Below are positions 1 through 12,260 of a stretch of DNA of 64,000 nucleotides, one piece after another. The DNA lies in NCBI RefSeq assembly GCF_018139145.2, contig NC_059479.1, forward strand, positions 4,154,001 through 4,218,000, given 5' to 3'. This DNA comes from Gymnogyps californianus. Lineage: Eukaryota; Chordata; Aves; Accipitriformes; Cathartidae. The first letter of the stretch is position 1, and each line of letters starts with the position of its first letter. The notes under the pieces were generated by a model. It saw only the letters and a program-made list of their open reading frames with translations. It made no database searches and was not told the DNA's origin. The position numbers and the translations under genes are program-made.

Positions 1-2260
1 AACCCAAATCCTCCAAAGTAACTTCTTCCCTTGCTGCCCTCTGGGCATTACGTTTTCACAGCAGCTGCTTCTAATTGGTAGTTTGATGCTAACTGGGGGA
101 AGTAATTAAGCCCTTCATCATTCCCTCTTGACCTGCTGCCTTTAGGTCATGCATTTCCCACTATGGAGATGAAGCATTACTAGAAAACCAGAATATAGTG
201 TATAAACATTTGAAACATGGATTTAGTATGTGGGCATAATCAACATAGAAAATTCAAGCTACTGCCACACAGAACAAGTTTTTAACTCTAGGCAATAAGA
301 GTGGGTTGGGTTTTTTTTCACTTTTTCATTTTGGTCGGGGGGACTGGGGTGATAACCTTCCTGTCTTCTACCGTCAGAACCTCACAGAAAGCTAATTGTG
401 GCTTTGAGCAATACAGTTCCTCTAGGAGTGTATATATTTATAATGGGTAGGTATGAGAGGAGGTCATGAATTGCTCTCTGGAGAGAAAACACAGAAGTCA
501 ACAGAGCAGCAAGAGGAAACCCTAGGGAAAGTCTTTTTCTGTCACCAGTTTTTCAGGTTTACACAAACATCAGCTGCTCTCTTCATTCTAATGCATAGCT
601 TTGTCAGGAGCAGGGTTTTTTTTCCATTCCTGTTTCACCACCCAGATGAGTAACAAGTCTAATACATAGTTCCCAAGAGGTTTGCTTTCTGACTGTGCTC
701 TCCTCTGACTGTACTACATTTAGTAAGAGACTAATAGAGAGACCTATAGAGACCATTGTGTGCAGTTGTCTTAAGTGACCTACACATTTGCTTTCTTATT
801 CTGATGACCCAAACAGTGTGTACTGCTAGTATCACTTACAGTCAGCTCACATGGGGGTTTCCAGGTGCAGATCAACAGGACTAGAACAATGCAGGGTAAG
901 AAGGTAGAAGTTAGATGGCTGTAAAAGAATCTGTTTGGCAGTTGAAAGGAGAAAGTCCATGCCTCTGCCTACAGCACATACGTGCCTTAATGCATAAACA
1001 GTTACCATGATTGTACTTTTCATCTTTATGATATGGTACTATAGCAGCCTATAGCATTATAATGAGAATGAGAATGATACATTTCCTGTTGGAATCCTTT
1101 TCTATGTCCTTTTCTGAGCCATGTTTCCTCTGGTCCTTCTAGTAATTAAAATAATCCCTCTCTCATGTTCTACTGTGAGCAACCTTTCTTCAGTTTTAAT
1201 TACTGGCTTTAAATCACTTCCAAAAGACAAAATTAAATTTTATGCAATATTTTATGCAATAAATCAATTATTTGATGAAATTCACATCTAACCCAGTAAA
1301 TCATCTTCAAACTTTTCCAGAATTCATTTGGTAAAGTTTACTTACGAAATCATATTCTCATCTCTTTTTGGTATACATACTGTGAACACTTAATTTTACA
1401 CACTTGAGCAGTCTCTCTTGTATTCTAGTATACTTCTTATGCATTATTTATACCACCACAGAGATAAGTCTCAACATGAAATTATCATTTAAATGTTCAT
1501 TCCCAAATGTAATGTCTTAATTGTTTAGTATGTGCTAATTCTCTTAAAATTGCCTCTTTAATCATTAAAAATAATTTAAAAAACTTATTCTTGTCCAATC
1601 CTTGGCATACAATTTAAAGAGATCAAAACTTTTTTACTTGAACATAGCGTGCTAGTCAGAAGACTGGACTCACGTCGGGATAGGAATTAGAGAGGGACCA
1701 TCTTCTTGGACGTAAACCCAGGTAAGAGCTCTGAAAGGTGCATCAGACTGGAGGTGCAGAGGAAGGCACAGGACTGAATAATTCACCAGGAAGGCTACCT
1801 GCTGTGCTGTCTAGATGTATCTTAAGTAGTTGTTGCATTAGCTTGATTAAAACACACAAGTTGCAAAGGGAATGAAAATGCCTGAGTCCTCATTTTCAGC
1901 TGACTTGACTGGGAGTTACCTCCATGCCCCTGGAGTGCATTAATACCTTAGATACTTTGATACCTAAGATACTGTCACATGAACTCAACAGCACGTAACA
2001 TAGTTCCCAGCTATATTTAATTAGTAAAGCAAGTACATCTTTTTTTCCATTCTGTTAATACATTATGATTGAATACTTGTCAACCTACAACACATTTCCA
2101 ACAGTGACTAAAGGTTATTGTTGTAACAGAACAGCAAGTTATACGATAGTCTTCCATAGAGCTTGTTAACATTATCAGAATTACTGGTGAACAGGAAAAG
2201 TTATCCCTTGAGTATAGGATAAAGGAGTGCAAAACGCTATTACCTTCCTTTTGGTAGTTC

Positions 2261-2287
2261 TTTCAATAAAGCTCTTTTTCAATAAAG
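2261..2287 (+). repeat. 11-bp direct repeat carrying two AATAAA hexamers
   Basis: The word TTTCAATAAAG occurs at 2261-2271 and again at 2277-2287. Each copy contains the canonical poly(A) signal hexamer AATAAA. No open reading frame or exon leads into it, so it is recorded as a small local duplication and not as a transcript end. Confidence 0.5.
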
Positions 2288-3983
2288 TCAAGAAAATGAC
2301 ATAGATCTTTTCAGTTTTCCTGTGAAGTAATTACAGCTGTACATCCTTCACTTTGATGTGATTTCAAATTAAAATTAACCAGTATTAAATATTGATTGCT
2401 TTTCTCTATCATTAGACTTAAGGAACTAAGCATTTATACTGTCAAAAATGGCATCTTTTCATTTAAAAAGATGCTATCAGTAAGTGTCACAGCATCAGTT
2501 ATTACAAAGGCTATTTTACATACAATTCATGACAAACGTAAATACCGGATTATTTTCAAACCCAGCACCTTTCTGTAACATTTTAGAATGAAATAATAGT
2601 TTGCTCTTTTTAAAAATTAAGAATTGAATCTGCAGGTGGCACTGTTTCTCTTCAGGAGAAAAAACAATCATCGCACACAATGAGATCAAGAGTCCAACAC
2701 ATCCTGGTGAAACTGCTGAATTTATGCAAGGGACACATCTCTTAAGGAACGTAATTAAACTAAACATATGTATGATATACACTCTAAATCTACTAATATA
2801 GTCTCTCTCTATTGTATAGTATATGCCATACCATTTCTGTTTGGACTGCAAGTAATCTAAGAATTTGAAGATCAAGAATCTTCAATAGATTTATACAGAT
2901 TAAGCTTTAATGAATTAATGATTTTAACAACCTTAATTGACAAAAAATAGTTTAAAAGATACAAGAGAGTGTAGAATTCAGTAAAGAATACGTACTAAAT
3001 CCCACACAAGGGTTCATGCAGGTAGTTTGATATAGGTTATGCAGTATAATTAAGCGTATTTCTCTTGTCTTGGCACGTCATACCAGTATGCAGTCATCCT
3101 TACCTCAGACTAGCTTTTGAATAGTCAAGATAATTGGAAGTTTAATAGCATTTTTTGACTCTCATAGTGCAGACATTGTAGATGTAACAAAGTATCTAAT
3201 AAGGGAATTCTGATAATGTATTTAGTGTTGGTACTGGCAAGTGCATATCATAAAGGTATGTATAGATTTCTGGTTGGTGACAACATAAAGTGAAGGCCAA
3301 GTAATGAGCTTTAACCTTGAAACTGCTATGCATTTGAAATTACAGAACTGTGCATTAATTTGCTGTTTAACAACATGTAAATAGGACACTATCACCTTTT
3401 TACTGAGGAACAGATAAGCTTAAGCTATTGTTACTTATAAAGCCCTTCTACGTCTTCACAAGAACAGAAGATACCAAGAAAGACACACTTCTAACAACAG
3501 ACCTGCTAATTACACTTGCAATGCAATAAAATATGAAGGACATGAGTGAAATATACCCACCTTTATTTTGTCACTGCTCTGTGACAGCACTGGACACTTG
3601 AGACACAGGGTGATCACAAGCTCCCCTATTCCCAGAAACAGCAGCCTCAGACTCCCAAACTTTGACATTCCTCATCTTCTTGGTCTGAAATTTAAATCAT
3701 AGTCTTAGTCACAACCAGCATTTAGAAACAGCAATCAGTGTCTCTTCAGAACGATACTATATATAAATGTTCTGTACATTAAATAATTGAGCACCATCTC
3801 TTGCATATAAAAACCCAAACATGCAATATGTGACAATATGTATGAGGTCCTGAAAACATTTCCTAGAATTCTGTTGTCAGGAAACCTTCATTTCAATGCT
3901 AAATGTAAAAAAATTTATTGGCATGTAAATATCATACTCAGAAGCACATGGTTCTATGAGATGGGACTTACAAATCTGGATAT

Positions 3984-4012
3984 GATATGGTAGGTCATTA
4001 GATATGGTAGGT
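3984..4012 (+). repeat. 12-bp tandem-like direct repeat
   Basis: GATATGGTAGGT occurs at 3984-3995 and 4001-4012, separated by five bases (CATTA). It looks like a short slippage duplication with no other context. Confidence 0.6.
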
Positions 4013-4832
4013 AAAAGGTGTTATCAACTAGAAGAATTACTATTTATTTGCCTCAAAAGCAGTCAAAATTTCATCCACATTTCAAAACAAATAATAGTTA
4101 CATAATATTTTTTACTTCTCTGTATTATAAAAGATGCCACATAAATGTGCCTATATTGTAAAAGTCCATTTATTATAACAATTCTGTATTACAAGAATTG
4201 TATCTTCATTATGTGGAAGAGTTCAACACATTTTATATCCTATCACTGAAACCTTACAGCATCTATATGAGTAATAAATTCACTACATTTTGTAATTTTG
4301 AAAATAGATAGGGCAATTTCTCTACCATCAGGTGCTGGACAAGGTAAGTCCTAAGAGAGTTCCTCTTCATTCCTATTCTCTGGCAACAAGACCCTCAGAA
4401 CATAAATAACCACTTCTGTGTATAAATATTTTTACTTTAAGTTTCCCTCTCTGTCGTTTTTCTGTTCCTTTCTCAAAGTGTTTATATGTGGTTTACATGA
4501 AAGAAAATAGGTTTCCACATATGAAAATAGAGACTGACTATGGATTGGTATAACTTAAGCAGTTTAAATTTCAGGTGGAAACTTAAAAATGTGTTTTTAA
4601 AGTATCCAAAAGGAAACCATGTTCTTCTTGATGTCACAAGAGCATCACTCAGTAAATGCAAAATTAGATAAATAGAAACAGCAGTAGAAGAACAAAAGGA
4701 GTGTTAGCCTCAGGGGAAATTAAAGGAGACGTGCTATTCTCTAGCTGCACAGATCCTCAATAAAGACACTGAAAAATGCATTTAAGGACATGTCTCAATC
4801 TGCTACTTTTTCAATGTCTATCTCTTGCCTGC

Positions 4833-4854
4833 TGTTGTTGTTGTTGTTGTTTTT
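4833..4854 (+). repeat. (TGT)n trinucleotide microsatellite
   Basis: Six uninterrupted TGT units are followed by a short T run. It is an ordinary simple repeat that could be length-polymorphic. Confidence 0.9.
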
Positions 4855-5599
4855 CTAGAGGCCCCAGTGAAAAGTATCCTACATTTTACAATGCTTTGGG
4901 GCCATTTCCTCCTTGGTTCCATTCCTGAATAATTCGTTTTCAATAGCTGCTGTGAATAAGATTCCTTTTTACACATTTCATTTCCCTGGTTTTGTAAGTA
5001 GCCACCAAAGAAAAGGAGAGCAGAGTAACAAAGGTAGGACAATGGGAACCTTCACTCTCATTGTTCAGTAAGGACACAGAAAGTGGCTGAAGGGGCAGGG
5101 AAGGAGACAGAAACAAGTTCCAGCCACTCCAGCAAGAACCTACTGTTAGATCATTTACATCTTGTTACAGTTCCGTGATACGATATTTTTTGCAAATAGA
5201 AAATCTGCAAAGGACCTTCCCCCAAATCTGGCATGCCATACTGAGACTTTGGTCTCATTACGTAAACACTTCAGTCTGATCTAGGCCTGAAGGAGCGGAT
5301 CAGACAGCTGATAGTGCTTCACCTGCCATTTCACAGCCAATCTCTCCCTTGTGTGGCCTTCGTGCCACAGACAGTGGCAAATCTGCCCTTCTGTACTTGG
5401 CAATCTGCTAACTCCACACCTGTAAGGTAAAGTAAAAATAAAGATTATTTTCACTACACAAACACAACAGGTAAACATTTTGTGTAGATAGAATCAAAGG
5501 TTCATGTAAAAAAAAATCAGTTTCAAATTAAAAAAAAGTAAAAGCATTTCAACATTACTGTGCTTTCAAGTAGGAAAGGTCTCAAACTTTCTTAACAGC

Positions 5600-6560
5600 T
5601 GTTTTAGTTGTGTTTCTTGATGCAGTTTATTGAGTGAATGCGTTCTGAGAGCTTTAAATTGAGATTTATTTGTCCTGTTGCTAATCATGAATCAATCTGC
5701 TTTTAGATCAATTAACTAAATCACTTTGGAGGCAGCTCAATGCATTCTTTATGGATGAAAACCTTTGTTCTTTATTGCCCATAATATCTCTCCACCCCAA
5801 TAAATACAATTAATAACCTACTTGTTCACTAGTGTTTGTAACTTCCAATGTTTCACAGCAATTCATTTCTTATGACTCGCTAACAAAAACAGATCTGAGT
5901 AAAACATCAATATTAATATGCGCTTACATTCTCCCTTCTGTTCTTTCAAAAGTACTTAGTTTTCACAAAGAACTTTATAATGGTTTTACTCATGTAAAAC
6001 CTCAATGATTTTTAAAAAACTCTTTACAAGTGAAAATATGTTACTACTGCAATACATACTACTGGTTCTTTTTTCACATAGCATACATAAAAATAAAATA
6101 AATTCAAAGTTTCCACTCTGAAATTCCCAACTAGAAAACCTATTTATTACAGTATTTATTAGCACAGGGAAGTATCTGGTCCTAATTTCTTCCGCAGTTT
6201 CAGCAGGACAGGGCCCTTGATATATTACATTTCCTGTAATAATACCTATATTTCCTTCCTTTTGTTAAAAATCATCCCGAGATGATAGTTATTCTAGCTG
6301 AGGGCCAGGGATTCAATAACAGCTGAGACAAACCACGGCCTGCCAAGAATTGGACTGCTTTGCTCAGAGTGCATTTGAGTCAATTTACATCTAACGAAAC
6401 AGGCCAAAGGCTCTCTGGCCATCTCGAAATGGGATCCAGCAGCCCCACAATCTGCGCTGTCATGTTAGCTCAGTTTTGAACTTGTATGTGAGCCCAAATC
6501 CCTCATTGCACATACTGTGTTGATTTGTACTTGAGTTTGATTCTGGGAGGGAGCCAACCC
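5600..6560. other. Candidate conserved noncoding block
   Basis: This roughly 1 kb has more balanced composition than its surroundings, few homopolymers and several homeodomain-like ATTA/TAAT cores, for example around 5680-5720. The part from 6180 to 6560 is unusually free of simple repeats. This texture often marks vertebrate conserved noncoding elements, but that is inference only and cannot be shown from one genome. No reading frame here is convincing, so it is not called as coding. Confidence 0.2.
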
Positions 6561-7160
6561 TGCCCTGGCAGTGAAGCTGTGGCTGTTAATGAGGCGGCCT
6601 CACTGTCCTGCCCCATGAGCCCACCTGACTGACAGATAACTCTGTATGCCATGCCTCCCAAACTGCAGCTTCAGTCGTTTCCCCCAGGCCCTGAGTGAAC
6701 CTGCCCCACGCCATTCCCAGCATTTCTGTACGATGCCGGGCACAGCAGAGCCCCTGTCCCAGTGCGGGGAGCCTTGCTGGCCCCAGCCGCTCTCTCTGGC
6801 AGCTGCTCGGATGGGGCACTGTGCCTTGGTGGTGTCACTCAGAGACAGGTCCTGCAGCTCTGTCAGGACTAATGTCTGCTGTGTGAGGGGGCAGCACAGC
6901 AGGCAGGGAGCCGAGGGCTGAGTTTCTTAGTTTATCAAGGCTCTTGGGCCTTTTTTTGGAGGCTCGGTTTGCGGCATGTCAGATGTGAAGCCACCGACGG
7001 CTGAAGATAGAGGCACGTTTCTCAGCGACAGGCACTCCAGAAAGCCTCACTCACCCTCTAACACCTTCAGCAAAACTCCAGGCAGCAGGTCCTGACACAG
7101 TCAGGAACACGGGTGAGGTCTGACACCGTCGTGGAAGGTGGTATTGGGTCTAGGGGTCCG
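6560..7160. other. GC-rich block, unassigned
   Basis: Composition changes from AT-rich to clearly GC-rich at about 6560 and stays so up to the LTR remnant that follows. Overlapping frames of 60-150 codons exist on both strands of the wider 6586-7560 interval, as expected when GC-rich DNA has few stop codons. None shows a domain I recognise. It may be the 5' part of the same retroelement as 7160-7686, a different old insertion, or a degraded exon or CpG-rich regulatory block. The sequence alone does not decide. Confidence 0.4.
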
Positions 7161-7686
7161 GTTTTGGTAGGGTGGGCTGCTGCAGGCTCCCCCCGCAGGC
7201 TTCTGTGAGAAGAGGTCAGGGGCTGCCCCGTGCCAGACACAGCTGGCTCCAGCCGGCTCCAGCCAGCTCCAGCCAGCTCTGCAGGGGCCCCTCTGCATGC
7301 CGGCCACAGCTGCTTCAGTGAAGCTGGTGGTGCCCCTGGGAAAATGTATTTGAGGAAGGACGAAACGCTGCCTGGCAGTGAGGTGTGAGGGAAAAAGTGT
7401 GAGAAACGGCCCTGGGAACAGCAAAGCCGGGGGAGAAGGAGGTGCTCCATGCCCGGAGCAGAGATTCCCCTGCAGTCCGTGGAGAGAACGCAGAAGAGCA
7501 GCTATTTCCCTGCACCCGTGGAGGGGACTTTTTTTGCCCGTGACAGTCACTGGTAAGTGATCTCCTTGTCTTTATCTTGACCCACGAGCTTTTTCATGTT
7601 TTTTTCTCCCTCTGTGCTGTTGAGGAGGGGGAGTGTGAGAGCAGCTGCGTGGGCATCTGGCAGCTGGCCAAGGACAACCCACCACA
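7160..7686 (+). mobile_element. LTR retroelement remnant, avian ERVL-like LTR 3' portion
   Basis: The segment ends in CAACCCACCACA at 7675-7686, fitting the CA end of a retroviral LTR. It contains several phrases that I recall as typical of a dispersed avian ERVL-associated LTR family. These are a GGCTCCAGC-type tandem array (7241-7280), a TATA-like GTATTTGAGGAAGG (about 7346-7359), GAGCAGAGATTCCCCTGCAG (7457-7476), TTTGCCCGTGACAG (about 7533-7546), and a GACCCACGAGC block near 7580. The 5' boundary is uncertain; 7160 is a guess where the resemblance starts. No retroviral coding sequence lies beside it, so it reads as a solo, partly deleted LTR. Family assignment is from memory, not a database match. 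Confidence 0.55.
7241..7280 (+). repeat. Four tandem copies of a 10-bp unit inside the LTR remnant
   Basis: Four consecutive 10-mers of the form AGCYRGCTCC (AGCTGGCTCC, AGCCGGCTCC, AGCCAGCTCC, AGCCAGCTCT) run without gaps. They sit upstream of the TATA-like sequence of the LTR remnant, where LTRs often carry U3 enhancer-like repeats. The regulatory role is inferred. Confidence 0.75.
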
Positions 7687-8756
7687 AAGGAGAATCTAAA
7701 AATTCACAGTATGCTTGTTCCATCGTGGAGGACGATCAGGAGTCTAAGAGCGTACAGGGACTACATGGCGCAAAAGCCTCTCTGCTGTGATGTGACCAAG
7801 GCCTGCTGGCTGGTGTGACAGTGGTACCCTCTACACCATCACCAAATGGGGGTGGTGGAGCATCTCTTCCTGGTACACATGCCATTTTCACCAGTGCAGG
7901 TCCCTCCCAGATATCCCTCACTCATCTTGTCAACAAGAGACAGCACACTTGTGCAGTAAACTCACTGTGGATCAAGAACAGCCAACATACTTGGATTTGT
8001 TCTATAAATCTCATTGTAGAGGGATGGTCTGACCATGGTAGACTATATGGCAGCTAGCAAGTCCAATTTATTTCATTCCTGCCAAAATGCTGTGCAAATG
8101 TGGCTTGGCCTGTCAGCTGCCACAGGTAAAGGACTAGAAAAATAAGGTAGATCCAGTGCAGTATGAAACAGAAAAACTGCTCCCTTCAAATATGGCTAAA
8201 ATTATTTTGCCGGGCTAAGTGTTCATATACTTTATTCCACATCATCATCACTGCCCAAATTCTTTCTTCATTTGAAGTTAAATGCCTTTCTTATGATTCT
8301 TAGTAAGGTTGCATTGAAAACTGAAGTGAATGTGGATGGTTATTTTATTGATTTTTTTTAAAGAATAAAACTAATGTTTCCATTTCAAATAACCACACTC
8401 TGAGGGCTCAACAATAATTTTTTGTTAAAAATCTTCCAGGTTGGAAAAAGTTATGATTCTAATTCTGCGTTCTACTAGTGAAATGAAAATAGAAGGTTAT
8501 ATGTTTGTTTCACAAAATTTTATGGGATTTTTTAGATTCCTATGGCATTTGAAAACAAAATTATTCATCAGAATAGATGCACAACACATTTTATTTCTTA
8601 TGACAAAACAACCTGCTAAAAATATCAGCACACATTAAACAGCAATACTCAGAGATATTGGTAGGGTTCAGCACAAAATTGCCTACATACACCTGGGAAG
8701 AACAGAACTGCTGTGAATTAGAATCTGAATGAAAAAGTAGTTGAGAGGTTTTTCCT

Positions 8757-8824
8757 CCATCATCATCATCATCAATAATAATAATAATAATAAAAAAACA
8801 ACAACAACAATAATAATAATAATA
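8757..8824 (+). repeat. Compound trinucleotide microsatellite (CAT)n(AAT)n A7 (CAA)n(TAA)n
   Basis: Five CAT units pass directly into about six AAT units, then a seven-A run, four CAA units and about five TAA units. All parts could have arisen by point changes and slippage from one trinucleotide tract. On the minus strand the array reads open and gives runs of Ile, Val, Leu, Met or Asp in different frames, but that is an artefact of the repeat and not a protein. Confidence 0.95.
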
Positions 8825-11800
8825 TAGGGTAGTGTTGGAAAACCAGCCAAAGCATGGAACTCTCCCTGTTGGCTCCATTGAGACATCTGCATGAAGAATT
8901 GTACTTTTTTCAGATATTCTTTGTCATCTCCCTTTCCCAAAGCTATAGGGCTCTGGAGATTACTAACTTTTCCAGTTAATTAACCTAATTCATCATGCAA
9001 TTTTAATGTCAAATGTTACACTATTCTTAACTCCTATTTCAAAGACTCATACAGGAATATATTAATTTTCTCATTTAAATTGTGTATTTTACTGTTTTAC
9101 TATTTCTTGATATTCTTAGGATTATTTTTTCATATGGCTAAAACATTAACTCTATCTAAGAAATATCAAATAACAGAGATCACTTTACCAGTTCCCATAG
9201 GAACAAAGAAGCTTGTATATATTTATGCACTGGTCAATGCCCCAGATTGTATTTAATGTTGGCCTTTATTGTCTTGTAGACAAAGTTCTACCCAACATCA
9301 ATGAAACATTTTCTTCAATTTTTTTTAATCAATAATGATAAAATCAGTCCATTTAATGTAAATGTCCTACTCTAATGTAAATCCTTAATAAAACACTTTA
9401 ATCAACAGAAATACAATAGGATTATTACATTTTTAAAATTTCAATTTGAACTTGTCTATTTACTTCAGTGGCTTTGCTTGAAAATGGATCCTATGTATCT
9501 ATTTAAATAATTTAAAGAATCTTTTCTGCCTGAGATAGATTTTAGTGTTTTTATTATCATTAAGAGTATAATCTCAAGCTAACTGCACTGTGCACTGCTT
9601 AGCTGAATAATAGTGAAAGAAATACTGGAAAACAAAACGTGCATCTCTTGCTTCATTGCTTTGTACAAACACTACAGAAAGAAATATCAAAGGTAACATA
9701 AGATGGATTTCAAACTGATCATGCAATCGGAAAGTTCAGTAGTATTGTGTAAACTTTTAAGATGGCTCTAGGGCACCACTGCAGAACTAAGATAAAAGAA
9801 CAGAGATGATTATCTATTCTCCTAAAAGAATACTCTACCTGTAAGATGTCAGAAGGTTTTTTTACCATGATCAGTATTTTGCAGCTGAGATGTCTATCAA
9901 TAGTAGATAAGACATTTTTGTTTTAAATGAAGCTTTCTTCTTTTGTTTTTGCTTGTGGAATTTCGTTTTAACTCTATTGGTACTTACACCATTGATACAA
10001 TTTGTAACATATTTGCATTCAGTAGTTGTTAATTTTTTTTGCTGAAAAACTCCAGGAAGTAATCATTTATTGACTTCTCTTACCAAAAGCACTCATTTTC
10101 TAAATATTATTTTCCTTTTTCTACATCTCTTTTTTTCCTTCTTAGATAATTTCTCTAAAATACAAAACAGAGAATCTCTGGGCAGATATTTCACAGAATA
10201 GACTGGACAGTTGTTGAAGGCATGAATCTTTTGTGAGTAAGAATGATACATAGGTTCATCTGATGATGTAGTGGTATGAAATACTGTGGTACCACATGTT
10301 CAGTCCTAAGAGAGCCTTCGAGGTTATAAACTTGAGCATGATAAAAGGACAATGTTCTCAGACTCAAGAAGGAATTTCCTTCTTCTCTGAAGACCTACCT
10401 CCTAGTTAGGCAGTCTTGTGATACCTGTCTGCTGGAAAATTTGCCTTTTCACTCGCTTCTAATTGACTGCTTCACACCGAACAGAAGCAGCAGGGAGCTC
10501 CCAAAGGGAGCTAAGGTGGGCAGTGCTGTCTGGCTGCTGATGGAGGTTAACAGAGAGCCTACATCTCTCTGTAGGCACCTTTCCTAGAATTTTTAATGCT
10601 GAGAGGAGATAGTTCTATTTGCAGGAAAATAGTTCTGGAGAGAGAAGCAGAGTTTAATCATCCTTTAATCTGTGAATCTCATAATTGTTTACAGTGAGTT
10701 TTCTTCTGTCCGTGACAAACCCCAAGAGTATGGCACTGTCACTTAAATTGTATTGAAAGCTGTGCACAAGGCTGTTTACAGGGATTTTTTAAATTTAGAT
10801 CATTATGACCTAATGATCAAGCCATTACAGCAAAGTGCTAAAAGCAGAGACATACCAACAGTAAATATAGCTTGCATCTATGCCAGATTTGGTTATCTCC
10901 TGCACTGTGTTATTGCTACAGAGAGCAATAATGTGAATCATCTGATTAGAGCCACTAACAAAATTCTCAACATCAAAACTGATGAAGTCAGTGAAAGCTG
11001 TGCCAGGATTTCACCTACTGTATTCAGCACATTGTATTTGCATTTTTACACAATGCAGGATGTAATAGCTGCTTTTTAACCTTATGTTTTTAAAAATCAA
11101 GCAAGCCCTTTTTTAGCAAAATGTATTTGGATTTACAGAAGTTTCAGACTGAGTCTCTTCTCTGCTTGGGAAATAAGTTTCCTCTTACTATTTCATAAAG
11201 CTATATAAAAAGTTTGAACAACAGTTGTATACCTTGAACTACAGTGGATGGATTCAATGTGTATACAAGTTAAAGCTCCGTTAGGGAACCAAGCACAGAA
11301 ACATTAGATGGAGCTTTTTATTTTTATTTGTACTTATTTTTTATTTCTGTATTTTACAATTAAATTACTTGTTCAACCACATCAACAATTACAAAACATC
11401 AGATATCTGTGGTTTTATTGTCAGTCACCCACTGTTTTCCTGCTTGTGGAAGTCTCTTGGCTCTGACACTGATAAATACCACAGAATAAACTGTTTCTAT
11501 ATTTAAATCTATAAGCACTTCATGGTTAGCAATAACTGTTACAAGTATTGATTTTGTCTTTCTCAGTTCAGGATAGTAATTCCATTTTCTGATTGCAACT
11601 TTGCTCAAACATTAAATTAGAAGATGTAGAAATGCAACCCATTGTTGAAAAGTAATTTGGTATGTTTTTAGGCTTTTTTTTCATTTGAGAACTATTAGTA
11701 GTATAACAACTTCTTGCTTAGTGCTTGTAAATCAGCAACCACACTGAAAAGCAACATACTCCTGTGATGGAAACAAAAACGAGCGATTAAGATTAAACTA

Positions 11801-12059
11801 CTTCCATGTCGGCTCGTTAACTGAATTGAAATTGGAAAATATGTAGCAAAAGTTAAAAAGAAAAGCAAATAAACAAACAAATATGGGTTCAATTTATTGC
11901 ATAGCCTATGTGACAGCATTGGTGAAACCTAGCCTGCAATTTTCAGGAGTATTTCTGTTTGCAGATCCTGTTTCCTTAGTGACCTATCTGCTTTAGCCTC
12001 AAAACCAGCAACTGCTTTACAGTTGGGTGTTAAAGATAATGGAAAATTTCTCTGTGCTC

Positions 12060-12260
12060 TGGGTGACTGAAGTGTCATCATGAGCTCATACATGAGGCGC
12101 AATAAAGAGAGCCAACCCTACATTTATCAATGATTTTATTCTAGGAGGAAGCGGGAGCCTTTAAAGCCCAGCTCTCCTCTGAGAAGCCACTGAATTTTGC
12201 TTTCAGTTGCTTTTACACCCTTTGTAATTAACTTACAAGTGCATTTCTTACTATTAGCCT
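12060..12260. other. Mixed-composition block, possible conserved noncoding element
   Basis: This short block has balanced base use, no simple repeats and no long open frame, set in AT-rich flanks. It could be a conserved regulatory element or an old repeat relic. This is only a texture-based guess. Confidence 0.15.

Larger units (their letters stand above)
1..5590. other. AT-rich noncoding DNA, no gene seen
   Basis: This stretch is AT-rich and has no long reading frame with recognisable protein content. The longest frame (about 119 codons, minus strand, 2516-2875) has a composition typical of translated AT-rich noncoding DNA. It holds a GTT microsatellite near 4833, a close pair of AATAAA hexamers at 2265 and 2281 inside an 11-bp direct repeat, and a 12-bp direct repeat at 3984 and 4001. 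I see no diagnostic transposon end, although old diverged copies could be missed by eye. Confidence 0.6.

Noticed and set aside
2265..2286. Two AATAAA hexamers read as a gene 3' end
   Set aside because: No upstream coding exon or transcript evidence. The hexamer is frequent by chance in AT-rich DNA.
2516..2875. 119-codon minus-strand open frame
   Set aside because: Hydrophobic and Lys/Phe-rich translation typical of chance frames in AT-rich DNA, with no family resemblance.
7067..7550. Overlapping 127- and 149-codon minus-strand frames
   Set aside because: They lie antisense to the LTR remnant, in GC-rich DNA where stop codons are scarce. Two frames are open at once, which argues against real coding.
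8437..8462. CAGGTTGGAAAAAG, like the antisense CR1 3' end
   Set aside because: The match breaks off after about 14 bases, without the GATCAT...GTCCAAC phrase that follows in real CR1 tails.
8591..8940. Minus-strand frames encoding runs of Ile, Val, Tyr or Asp
   Set aside because: The runs are translations of the compound trinucleotide microsatellite.
10753..11079. 108-codon plus-strand open frame
   Set aside because: It starts at TTG, matches no family I know, and has the amino-acid mix of translated AT-rich DNA. No convincing splice context was seen.
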